Part shown: in pieces, positions 43,864-50,981 of the stretch
Numbering within the stretch: the stretch's first letter is position 1
How the letters are laid out: each line of letters opens with the position of its first letter
Translations under genes and position numbers: made by a program
Notes under the pieces: generated by a model
Database searches by the model: none
Seen by the model: only the letters and a program-made list of their open reading frames with translations
Told to the model about the DNA's origin: nothing
Source: Halopiger djelfimassiliensis
Lineage (GTDB): Archaea > Halobacteriota > Halobacteria > Halobacteriales > Natrialbaceae
NCBI RefSeq assembly: GCF_000455365.1
Contig: NZ_HG315686.1
Coordinates: 384,841 to 448,840 of the forward strand
Length of the DNA stretch: 64,000 nucleotides
Direction: 5' to 3'

Positions 43864-44897
43864 AACTCGTCACCCCCGACGATCTCCGCGTCCTCGCGTT
43901 CGCGGGGCGACGGGATCGCGGCCGACTCGCGGCCGTAGAAGACAAAGCGGACCGCCCGCTCGAGTCCGCCGTCGAAGAGGTCCTCGCGGGCCGACGGGAT
44001 CAGCGTGTGAACGAGCAGTTGCTGATCGTTGGCTCGGACCGTCAACGTCCCCGGCGTAAGCGTGATGCTGTTGGCGAGTGCAAGCAGCGGCAGACCGCTC
44101 CGAACCCGGGCGTTGACGCGGGTCAACGTCGGTTCGATCGGCATCGACGGCCGGAGGATGACCGCCGAGACCGCGAGGTTCGCCTTGACGATCTCCCAGA
44201 GCAGGTACGGAACGTAGCAGGCAAATCGGACGGTTCGGATCGGCGACTGGACGCGGTCAAGCGGAAACGTAAACGTGACGTGTGCGAGCGACACCGCGAC
44301 GATCCCGGCGACCGCCGCACCGGTGATCAGATCGAACCAGTAACTCGGATCGCCGAGCACGAGATAGAAGCCGTACGAGATCCAGAACGTCGCAAACAGT
44401 CGGTCGAACCGTTGAGTGCCGCCTTTGACCAGCCGCTCGTGGCGAGCGGGACGATCGACCGGGGCCTCGTCGTAGGACAACCCGATGTTCGTGAGTTCGC
44501 GCTCGAGCGGTTGGAGCATCTGTGCCGTCGTCCCCGGGCGAAACTCCGGATCGAGGACGACGCGATCGATCCCGTGCTCGTCGGCGTACGCGTCGAACGT
44601 CTCCGCGTAATCCCGCGGGCTGAAGAGGTATTCGTCGAACCCGATGATCGCCGTTTCGACTGTCACCGAGCCCTCACCCGCGTCTTCCCGTGCCCAGTTT
44701 TCGGCCTTCGAGAGCAACTGTTCGGCTTTCTCCATCTGGGCCTGTCCTTCCGGCATTTCCAGGTCGTACGGGAGCGCGGCGACGAGGTGACACTCCAGCG
44801 CGTCGGCCGCCTCGAGCCCCGACTGGACGGCGTAGCCGACCGTCTGCCGGACGGTCACCGTGTCCGACAGCGGTACGAGTACTCGCTCAGCCGCCAC
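43860..44897 (-). CDS. mnhE: MnhE subunit fused to N-terminal universal-stress-like domain
   Basis: A 345-residue protein, about twice the length of bacterial MnhE. The first 145 residues (AERVLVPLSDTVTVRQTVGYAVQSGLE..., then IDRVVLDPEF) form a universal stress protein fold, which may bind nucleotide. From about 175 the MnhE domain follows, with SYWFDLITGAAVAGIV, VRFACYVPYLLWEIVKANLAVSAVILRP, and NSITLTPGTLTVRAND (the MnhE signature). The fusion could put antiporter activity under control of energy or stress state; this is inference. It is the first gene of the operon and has GTG start with a strong SD (44905-44911). Confidence 0.9.
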   Translation of the reverse strand: MAAERVLVPLSDTVTVRQTVGYAVQSGLEAADALECHLVAALPYDLEMPEGQAQMEKAEQLLSKAENWAREDAGEGSVTVETAIIGFDEYLFSPRDYAETFDAYADEHGIDRVVLDPEFRPGTTAQMLQPLERELTNIGLSYDEAPVDRPARHERLVKGGTQRFDRLFATFWISYGFYLVLGDPSYWFDLITGAAVAGIVAVSLAHVTFTFPLDRVQSPIRTVRFACYVPYLLWEIVKANLAVSAVILRPSMPIEPTLTRVNARVRSGLPLLALANSITLTPGTLTVRANDQQLLVHTLIPSAREDLFDGGLERAVRFVFYGRESAAIPSPREREDAEIVGGDEL

Positions 44898-44904
44898 GGC
44901 ACAT

Positions 44905-44911
44905 CCCTCCT
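44905..44911 (-). promoter_or_regulatory. Strong Shine-Dalgarno sequence of the mnh operon
   Basis: AGGAGGG on the minus strand ends 7 nt before the GTG of mnhE. Most genes in this window lack an SD and look leaderless, so this supports both the GTG start and a 5' untranslated leader for the nine-gene antiporter mRNA. Confidence 0.75.
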
Positions 44912-45131
44912 GGTGACCGTCGTTGGATACTCATGACTCTCGTCGTTAGTCGAGTCAAGCGGTAGCCGTAGGAAAACGATTTCGTTATCCACCAGCAGTC
45001 TCCCGATTCGACACTCTTTGTTGAACGTTCACGTCGTTTATTCATTCGTACTGGTCGGTCGACGGAACTCCCGCGAAGGACGATCGACCGGTAGCTTTAC
45101 AACTACAGTTGCAATAGAGAAACCTGACTTT

Positions 45132-45317
45132 ATGACGCGGGCCGAAACCGTTCACGACCGTATCGGAACTGCACGCAACGAACTGACGAGCGCCCAGCTA
45201 GCGGTCGTCTTCGCGTTCGCCGCAGCGGCGGCGTTTGCGCTGCTTTTCGTCCAGGAACCGCTGGTTCACGACTCGCTGCACAACTTCCGGCACGCGGCCG
45301 GTGTGACCTGGCACTGA
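45132..45317 (+). CDS. cbtB: CbtB-type cobalt transport subunit
   Basis: A 61-residue single-pass protein: hydrophilic N-terminus, one helix (LAVVFAFAAAAAFALLFVQ) and a C-terminal HDSLHNFRHAAGVTWH, with the histidine pattern of CbtB (H..xH..RH.xG...H) that binds Co2+ or Ni2+. The start at 45132 was preferred over an in-frame ATG at 45018, because the extra residues do not match the family. The stop overlaps cbtA (TGATG). Confidence 0.88.
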   Translation: MTRAETVHDRIGTARNELTSAQLAVVFAFAAAAAFALLFVQEPLVHDSLHNFRHAAGVTWH

Positions 45318-46072
45318 TGCTGCTCGACTACCTCCAGCGAGGCGTCCTCGCGGGCGTCCTCGCCGGTCTTGCTTACGGACTCTACGTGGCGCTCGTAGCG
45401 AACCCGCTGGTCGACTACATGGAAACGGTTGCGAAGGGGGGTGAACACGGCCATACCGCCGGTGAGCACGTCCACGCTGCCGGCGAGCACGCTCACGCGG
45501 TAAGCGAAACGACGACTGCCGTCGTAAGCGTCGGTAGCGCCATTCTGTGGGGAATCTTGCTCGGCGGCGTCTTCGCGCTTGCCGTTTACTTCCTCGAGCC
45601 GGCGCTTCCCGGACGCGATCCGATCAACGCCTACGTACTGGCCGGATCGGGCTATTTTACGGTCTCCGTTGCACCGTGGCTGGTGCTCCCGCCGACGACG
45701 CCGGGGGCCGAACAGGCCGGCGATCCCACGACACGGATCGTGATCTACATCGGGATGATGGTCGTCGGCGCGGTCGTCGCCACAGCCTCGGTTCTGGGCT
45801 ACAGACGCGTTGCATCCCGTAGCCGTCCCCTCGGCCTTCTCACGGCAGCAGTCCCGCTCGTCTCCCTCGGCCTCCTCGCCGCGTTCGTGGCGCCGACTAT
45901 CGTCGAGACCGGGACGCTTCCGGCTGATCTCGTGACCGCCTTCCGTGGGCTGACCGCGTTGAGTCAGGCCGCCCTCTGGGTGCTCGTGGCCGGCTTGTTC
46001 AATTGGCTTGGGGCGCGACCCGCCCTCGGTTCGACGACCGAACGACACGATGGAGCGCTGACGAACCCATGA
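45317..46072 (+). CDS. cbtA: CbtA-type cobalt transporter
   Basis: A 251-residue membrane protein with five to six helices. It starts with YLQRGVLAGVLAGLAYGLYVALVANPLV, followed by a His-rich loop (about 43-63: three HxH/xHA repeats) that likely binds metal, then VSVGSAILWGILLGGVFALAVYFL and PGRDPINAYVLAGSGYFTVSVAPWLVLPP, all typical of CbtA. Usually linked with cobalamin biosynthesis; here only a ferredoxin-like gene follows. Its stop overlaps that gene by 4 nt (ATGA). Confidence 0.9.
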   Translation: MLLDYLQRGVLAGVLAGLAYGLYVALVANPLVDYMETVAKGGEHGHTAGEHVHAAGEHAHAVSETTTAVVSVGSAILWGILLGGVFALAVYFLEPALPGRDPINAYVLAGSGYFTVSVAPWLVLPPTTPGAEQAGDPTTRIVIYIGMMVVGAVVATASVLGYRRVASRSRPLGLLTAAVPLVSLGLLAAFVAPTIVETGTLPADLVTAFRGLTALSQAALWVLVAGLFNWLGARPALGSTTERHDGALTNP

Positions 46073-46401
46073 AAGACCGAACTCCGGAGTACCGGGAACG
46101 CCTCGACGCACACGTGTTCGTCTGTACGACCGATCGGGACTCCGAATACGCCAGTTGTGGCGCGGCCGGGGCCGAGGAGACGCTCGCGACGGTCAAAGAC
46201 TGGCTGCGCGACCGGGATGCGTACTGGTCGCCGGTCGGCGTCAGTTCGACCTCGTGTCTGGGCCTGTGTAGCGAGCACGGAACCGCGATCACGATCCAGC
46301 CCCACAACGAGTGGTACTCGGACGTCCAACCCGAGGACGTTCCCGGACTGCTCGAGTCGGCGTTCGGTCCGAACGCCGAACGGGTCAGCGACGAAGAATA
46401 G
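46069..46401 (+). CDS. Thioredoxin-like [2Fe-2S] ferredoxin
   Basis: A 110-residue protein of the thioredoxin-like 2Fe-2S ferredoxin type. Visible ligands are the Cys of HVFVCTTD, the Cys of YASCGAAGAE, and the C...C pair of SSTSCLGLCSEHG. This (2Fe-2S) domain is common beside cobalt-transport or cobalamin genes in archaea. It could donate electrons for cobalt or corrin reduction. The start at 46069 gives MKDRTPEYRERLDAHVFV; the longer frame is not supported. Confidence 0.85.
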   Translation: MKDRTPEYRERLDAHVFVCTTDRDSEYASCGAAGAEETLATVKDWLRDRDAYWSPVGVSSTSCLGLCSEHGTAITIQPHNEWYSDVQPEDVPGLLESAFGPNAERVSDEE

Positions 46402-46488
46402 CCCGACTGCTTTTCTCGAGTTTGAATGAATCGGACCCGTTCTGTGGAAGGGTTGTGTCGTTCCTGCCGTAGTTCAGTCTGAACGTTG

Positions 46489-48285
46489 TTACTGACGCCA
46501 CCGACTCGTCACGAGAGCAACTGACAGGAGGGCCACGAGTGCAGTTACCGGACCGAAGCCGGGGATTCCGTCATCGTCCCCATTGGGTTCGTCGTCGTTT
46601 CCGGGGTCTTTCCCGGGATCCTCTCCGTTTCCGGGATTCTTACCGGGGTTTTCACCGTTCCCGGGGTTCTTCCCGGGATTCTCTCCGTTTCCGGGATTCT
46701 TACCGGGGTTTTCACCGTTCCCGGGGTTCTTCCCGGGCCCCTCTCCGTTTCCGGGGTCGTTTGGCGGTGGACTGCCGCCACCACCACCGCCACCTCCGCC
46801 ACCGCCGCCGCCTCTGTTAGGCGGCCCGTCATTATCGCCATCGCCGTCACCATCGCCATCGCCGTCGCCGTCTCCATCACCGTTGCCGTCTCCATCACCG
46901 TTGCCGTCTCCATCACCGTTGCCGTCTCCATCACCGTTGCCGTCTCCATCACCGTCGCCGTCGCCATCACCGTCGCCGTCTCCATCACCGTCGCCGTCGC
47001 CATCACCGTCGCCGTCGCCATCGCCGTCACCTGGTTCGGACTCGTTTAACTCGATCCGAACTTTCTTGGTCGACGTTTTCGTCCCGTCGGCGCTGATTGC
47101 GGCATGGAGAACGGCATACTCACCGCGTTCCCACTCTTCGTCAGTTCCAACCGTGACTGTCGTTTCCGGTTCGTCAGCAGTCACACCGGTGAATGACGCG
47201 TTGATGATCGACCCCTCGCCGGATTCGAGACGATTTCCAGTGCTGTCGATCAGCCGCCGATTGTCGTCGAACGTCCATCCCGACGGGAAAACCGAGAGGA
47301 AATCCGCTAACTCGATACGCCGATCGATCTCCCGTTCGCCGATCTGCGTCCCGAACATTCGGATTTCGTCGGCCTTGAAAACGCCGTTCACGCCTTCAAC
47401 TGTATGCTCGACAACGATATCGTCGGCACTCGGAACGGATTCGAGTCCCCCTTCGATAACCAGGTTGATACGTTCGTCGTCGATATCCGCTTCATCGAAC
47501 ACTGCAACGACGTGATCAGCGGACTCCGCCTCGAACCCGGCCTCGACGTTGAACTCGAGGTCGTCACCGACGTCGGCGTCACTGGTTACGGGTTCGACGC
47601 GATCCGACGGCGCGGACTGGACCGTGGCGGTATCGACACCGTAGATCGTTCCGCCGCCCTCGATGTCACCGTTCTCGAGGGTGAAATCGCCGCGTTCGAC
47701 GACCACGAACGCATAGATGCCAGCCTCCTTCGGCTCGTAGGTAAACTCGAGTCCGGAGTCACCCAGTTTCGTTCCCGTACTTGCCCGCTCGAGGTCGATC
47801 TCGTTTTCGTTTACCAGCCGCCGGAGCGTTTCTCCATCGAGCGTGCCGGTCGTATCGTTCTCGCCGTCAGTTGCAACCGCTGTCGCGCTGTCATCGACGT
47901 GTCCGACGACGAGATCGAACTCCTTCCCCTGGAGAGCGTCGAAGGACAGTCCCGGCCGCTCTTCGAACTCGAGTGTGAGTTCCGTCTCCTTCGTAAAGAC
48001 ACGTATCGGATCCTTCTGCGCACTCAGTTCGGGGGTGAACGAGCTATCGAGACCTTCAGCGCGGACGAACGTCTCCGGAGTACTCACCTGTGTGTCGCCG
48101 GCGCTACCGACGCGCAATGAGAAGGCCGCGCCTTTCCAGATATCTACTTCGTCGGTTACGGTGATGCGCTCGTCTTTCAACTGATCCGATGCTGCGGCCG
48201 TTCCGGTCAGTCCGTATCCGGCCGGTGCTAACACGCTCGTAACCGTGAGGAGCGCGAACGCGACTGCGCCGATCTTGGCGTTCAT
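46489..48285 (-). CDS. PGF-CTERM surface protein with Asp/Gly and Gly/Pro/Asn repeats
   Basis: A 598-residue secreted protein. It begins with a signal peptide ([32 protein letters not shown]), then an acidic ordered part of about 420 residues with several predicted beta domains, then a low-complexity stretch: D-G-D/N-G repeats (roughly 62 residues), an eleven-Gly run, a five-unit P-G-N-G-E-N-P-G-K stretch, and the C-terminal [18 protein letters not shown] hydrophobic segment with RWRQ. That end is the PGF-CTERM signal of archaeosortase A. It has N-glycosylation sequons (END-T, INAS, LNES). A TATA-like AAAATAAAA at 48302-48310 lies just upstream. Confidence 0.88.
   Translation of the reverse strand: MNAKIGAVAFALLTVTSVLAPAGYGLTGTAAASDQLKDERITVTDEVDIWKGAAFSLRVGSAGDTQVSTPETFVRAEGLDSSFTPELSAQKDPIRVFTKETELTLEFEERPGLSFDALQGKEFDLVVGHVDDSATAVATDGENDTTGTLDGETLRRLVNENEIDLERASTGTKLGDSGLEFTYEPKEAGIYAFVVVERGDFTLENGDIEGGGTIYGVDTATVQSAPSDRVEPVTSDADVGDDLEFNVEAGFEAESADHVVAVFDEADIDDERINLVIEGGLESVPSADDIVVEHTVEGVNGVFKADEIRMFGTQIGEREIDRRIELADFLSVFPSGWTFDDNRRLIDSTGNRLESGEGSIINASFTGVTADEPETTVTVGTDEEWERGEYAVLHAAISADGTKTSTKKVRIELNESEPGDGDGDGDGDGDGDGDGDGDGDGDGDGDGDGNGDGDGNGDGDGNGDGDGNGDGDGDGDGDGDGDGDNDGPPNRGGGGGGGGGGGGGSPPPNDPGNGEGPGKNPGNGENPGKNPGNGENPGKNPGNGENPGKNPGNGEDPGKDPGNDDEPNGDDDGIPGFGPVTALVALLSVALVTSRWRQ
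46597..46764 (-). repeat. 60-bp tandem repeat encoding P-G-N-G-E/N-P-G-K
   Basis: Two full 60-bp copies (46621-46680 and 46681-46740) and partial ones on both sides; each holds two 30-bp halves with slight variation (GGG/GGA, ACC/CCC). It encodes repeated [10 protein letters not shown] in the linker before the PGF-CTERM tail of the 598-residue protein. Confidence 0.88.
46832..47031 (-). repeat. Hexanucleotide tandem array encoding (Asp-Gly)n with Asn-Gly
   Basis: About 200 nt made of CCGTCN/CCATCN/CCGTTG hexamers, coding D-G, N-G and G-D pairs on the minus strand. The composition changes from D-G to G-N-G-D-G and back. It is a linker likely to vary in length by slippage; it also makes long but spurious frames on the other strand. 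Confidence 0.9.
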
Positions 48286-48564
48286 CGGATCCTCTCACCC
48301 CATTTTATTTTTGCGTCTGGGGGATAGAATTCTATGGTTTTGCTACTGGAGATCATGTATTACTGTGCAAACTAATAAGAGATAATAGTAACGGCTTAGA
48401 AGAGTAAGTGATTTCCCCCGAGTAATAAATTAAAGCAGTTGACCGAATTTTCCGCTTCGCTCGTCTGCGTCATCGGGTTCGTTCATGTCTCGCTTTCCAT
48501 CGGAGAGAACGCGTCGAACGATCCGAGGAGGGTCTTCGATTCCGTCGATAAACGACCCACAATG
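48286..48564. other. AT-rich gap between the two PGF-CTERM genes
   Basis: About 280 nt, the first 150 of which are unusually AT-rich for this genome (for example ATTTTATTTTTGC, AATAAATTAAAG). It includes the promoter of the 598-residue gene near 48302-48310. No gene was recognised. Confidence 0.55.
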
Positions 48565-49755
48565 TTAGCGTCCCGATCGAGCGTACCGTTGCACGCCGAT
48601 CAACGCGGACAGGGCACCGATGGCGAGAAGTGGCCCGAATCCTGGCGTATCGTCGGAATCCGGATCGGCATCGCTATCGTCATCGTTTCCATCGGTCCCG
48701 TTCGATGGCATATTCACTCCGTTACCGCCGTTCTCGGTACCGTTCCCGTCTTCGCCGCCGTTCTCGGTACCGTTCCCGTCTTCGCCGCCGTTCTCGGTAC
48801 CGTTCCCGTCTTCGTCGCCGTTCTCGGTACCGTTCCCGTCTTCGTCGCCGTTCTCAGTACCGTTCCCGTCTTCGTCGCCGTTCTCGGTACCGTTCCCGTC
48901 TTCGCCGCCGTTCTCGGTACCGTTCCCGTCTTCGCCGCCGTTCTCGGTACCGTTCCCGTCTTCGCCGCCGTTCTCGGTACCGTTCCCGTCTTCGCCGCCG
49001 TTCTCGGTACCGTTCCCGTCTTCACCGCCGTCGCCCGATTTGATCTCGACGAGATGGTTCTCGCTCACGCCAATGAGTTCCTCTTCGTCGCTGTCGGCAA
49101 CCTCGTTTCCACCTTGGACACCGACGTACAGGTCGTACTCCCCGGGATTGAGGTCGGAAACCGTCGTAGAATACGTGAGGCTGTCTTCTGCAGTCAACTC
49201 GATGCGCTGGCTATCGTCCTCGTCGTTCCAGACAATAGCTTCGACGGTCTCGATCGATCGATCGTCGTGTTCGGTGAGTTTTGCGGTGATGGAAAGCTCC
49301 TCGTTTTCGTGGACTGTAAAGTCCTCCGACGAGGAGACGTCTACCTCATAGGCTGCGATAACCACGGGCTGTGTCTTCTCGATCGTCGTCGTCTCGATGG
49401 AGGCAGCGTAGGATCCAGTATCCAGATTGTCCGTCGAGAACGAGATGTCCGTTTCTCCCTCGGTCAGTCCGCCGTTCATCATTTCAGCTTTGCCCTCGGA
49501 GTTTCGGAGGAAAACGCTATACTCCTCGTCTCCGGGCCCGGTAGCAGTCCCTTCGATGACGTCACCGGGTTCGACGACGGTAACGCTGTCGACGGCGAAC
49601 TCCTCGCCCTCTACTTCGACCGTCCGCTCGGGCGTGTCGATCGAATCATCTAGCTCGAGACCGTATCCGGAACCCGCAACGATTCCCATTCCCACCGTCG
49701 ACGCGATGAGAACGCAGAGGATGGGGACCAGTAATCGCGTTGTGTGCGATGACAT
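48565..49755 (-). CDS. PGF-CTERM surface protein with sequon-rich decapeptide repeat
   Basis: A 396-residue secreted protein: signal peptide with LLVPILCVLIASTVGMGIVAGSGYG, an ordered beta-rich domain of about 210 residues (including SVTVVEPGDVIEGTATGPGDEEY, an Ig-like or BGTF-like type), then ten repeats of a decapeptide whose core is EDGNGTENG, each with an N-G-T sequon, then a PGFGPLLAIGALSALIG tail with basic residues (PGF-CTERM). The array thus may carry up to ten N-linked glycans in a row, a stalk-like linker to the membrane. A TATA-like TAATTAAA (49776-49783) lies 21-28 nt before the ATG. Confidence 0.88.
   Translation of the reverse strand: MSSHTTRLLVPILCVLIASTVGMGIVAGSGYGLELDDSIDTPERTVEVEGEEFAVDSVTVVEPGDVIEGTATGPGDEEYSVFLRNSEGKAEMMNGGLTEGETDISFSTDNLDTGSYAASIETTTIEKTQPVVIAAYEVDVSSSEDFTVHENEELSITAKLTEHDDRSIETVEAIVWNDEDDSQRIELTAEDSLTYSTTVSDLNPGEYDLYVGVQGGNEVADSDEEELIGVSENHLVEIKSGDGGEDGNGTENGGEDGNGTENGGEDGNGTENGGEDGNGTENGGEDGNGTENGDEDGNGTENGDEDGNGTENGDEDGNGTENGGEDGNGTENGGEDGNGTENGGNGVNMPSNGTDGNDDDSDADPDSDDTPGFGPLLAIGALSALIGVQRYARSGR
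48721..49020 (-). repeat. Ten exact-length 30-bp tandem repeats
   Basis: Ten consecutive 30-bp units with the core TTCTCGGTACCGTTCCCGTC; most differ at only one or two positions (GCC/GTC at units 3-5, ACC at the first). They encode G-G-E-D-G-N-G-T-E-N on the minus strand. There are no unique spacers, so it is not a CRISPR array. The sequon in each unit makes copy-number change equivalent to changing the number of glycan sites. Confidence 0.95.
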
Positions 49756-49775
49756 GATTAGTGTTTCAGACTCAG

Positions 49776-49783
49776 TAATTAAA
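49776..49783 (-). promoter_or_regulatory. TATA box of the sequon-repeat surface protein
   Basis: TAATTAAA on either strand (TTTAATTA on minus), 21-28 nt before the ATG at 49755, with AT-rich flanks. This is the usual spacing for a leaderless haloarchaeal mRNA. Confidence 0.6.
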
Positions 49784-49857
49784 TTCCTTTCTATAAACAA
49801 TACAAAATAAGTAGGGTCATCCAGTCGGAACCGTTTCGTACATCATCTCGATTTCGT

Positions 49858-50913
49858 TCAGGCCCGTGAGGATTCGTTCGATGGAGTGACGGTTATCCAG
49901 AGGTCGGTGTAGTACTCCGTAGTCTCCAGAGAAGGAGTCTCCGGAACATCGTTGTCGGGGTAGAGGAGCCAGACGATGCGGACGTCGTCGCCGGTCATCG
50001 TCGGCTCGAGATCGTACGTATGATGCCACGATTCGTTGTGGTCGAGATTGACCTGCAATCGATCGAGTTCACGTTGCTCCGTGATGGTTGTCCCGTTTCC
50101 GATGGTATCGGTACTCGAGCCGCTGGCATTCGTTTCGTTGCTGATCGGCTCCGCTCTTTGCTCGAGAACGACGACAGTGTACTCGACGGGACGATGTTCG
50201 TGGTTATCGACGCCGAGAACGATCTCCCTCGATTCCCCGTCGACGAACTCCCTGGGGAAATCGTCGGCGACGAGTTCCCCATCGTCGTCTTCGGTCAGAA
50301 GATAGACAGCAGAAAACTGCTCTCCTGCAGGCGGAGCGACGATCGCGAACGTCACGACGCCGATCACGAGCAGTATCGAAAGGACGAGCAGGACGTTCAA
50401 CGTCCCATCGATGCGCGATTCCGGTTCGAGCAGTTCGGATCGACCCGCCCGATACCATTCACGATATGGAACGCGGAACCGTTCGTTTTCCGGAAGTTGC
50501 CACCGGCGAACGGCAGCAGCGCCGGTCGTGACAAGCGTGAATCCGGTGAGAACAACCATAATCGGCCCCAGCCGGAGCCCCCACGGCGTAAAGTGCAACC
50601 CGAGGCCGACGAGGGGAATAATCGTGAGGCTAAGACCGACGGACAGCACGGCCCGCTCGATGCCGTCGATACCGGACCGAAGCGACGGTTCGGGATCACT
50701 GGCTTCGGGAAAGAGCACGGCGAGAAAGACGTACCCCGGAACGACCAGCGCGAAAGCTGTCCCGAACGGAATGCGAAGCGGCGTCTCTCGAACGACCGGC
50801 GTGAAGACGGTCACGTTGACCAGAACTGTCATCACGAGCATACAGGTCAGATCGCCCGGAAGCTTACGAAGCGGTCGTGGCAAAAGCAGTTGCAGTGACC
50901 GTCGATCGACCAT
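49858..50913 (-). CDS. DUF1616 membrane protein, copy 2
   Basis: A 351-residue paralogue of the protein at 30958-31995, with N-terminal helices (TVLVNVTVFTPVVRE, FGTAFALVVPGYVFLAVLFPEAS), a LGLSLTIIPLVGLGLHFTPWG helix pair, then a C-terminal extracellular beta domain with GEQFSAVYLLTEDDDGELVADDFPREF. Function unknown; the recurrence beside PGF-CTERM proteins suggests a role at the envelope. The ATG at 50913 was chosen because TTTTATAAC (50934-50942) is 21-29 nt upstream. Confidence 0.85.
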   Translation of the reverse strand: MVDRRSLQLLLPRPLRKLPGDLTCMLVMTVLVNVTVFTPVVRETPLRIPFGTAFALVVPGYVFLAVLFPEASDPEPSLRSGIDGIERAVLSVGLSLTIIPLVGLGLHFTPWGLRLGPIMVVLTGFTLVTTGAAAVRRWQLPENERFRVPYREWYRAGRSELLEPESRIDGTLNVLLVLSILLVIGVVTFAIVAPPAGEQFSAVYLLTEDDDGELVADDFPREFVDGESREIVLGVDNHEHRPVEYTVVVLEQRAEPISNETNASGSSTDTIGNGTTITEQRELDRLQVNLDHNESWHHTYDLEPTMTGDDVRIVWLLYPDNDVPETPSLETTEYYTDLWITVTPSNESSRA

Positions 50914-50933
50914 TAATTCACCATTTAATGATT

Positions 50934-50942
50934 GGTTATAAA
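50934..50942 (-). promoter_or_regulatory. TATA box of the DUF1616 copy 2 gene
   Basis: TTTTATAAC on the minus strand, 21-29 nt before the ATG at 50913. A textbook position for a leaderless archaeal promoter; it supports the chosen start. Confidence 0.65.
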
Positions 50943-50981
50943 AGTCGATCGATCCGGACGGCGCTCGACCGACGCTTCGTT

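Noticed and set aside
46583-47515. A 310-codon plus-strand frame rich in Pro, Ser and Phe
   Set aside because: Shadow of the Asp-Gly and Gly-Pro-Asn repeats of the 598-residue PGF-CTERM gene.
48721-49020. Possible CRISPR array
   Set aside because: Units are 30-bp direct repeats with no spacers and lie within a coding sequence in frame.
48439-49653. A 404-codon plus-strand frame, and two others, over the 30-bp repeats
   Set aside because: A 30-bp repeat without stops opens several frames; only the minus-strand frame has a signal peptide, sequons and a PGF-CTERM tail.
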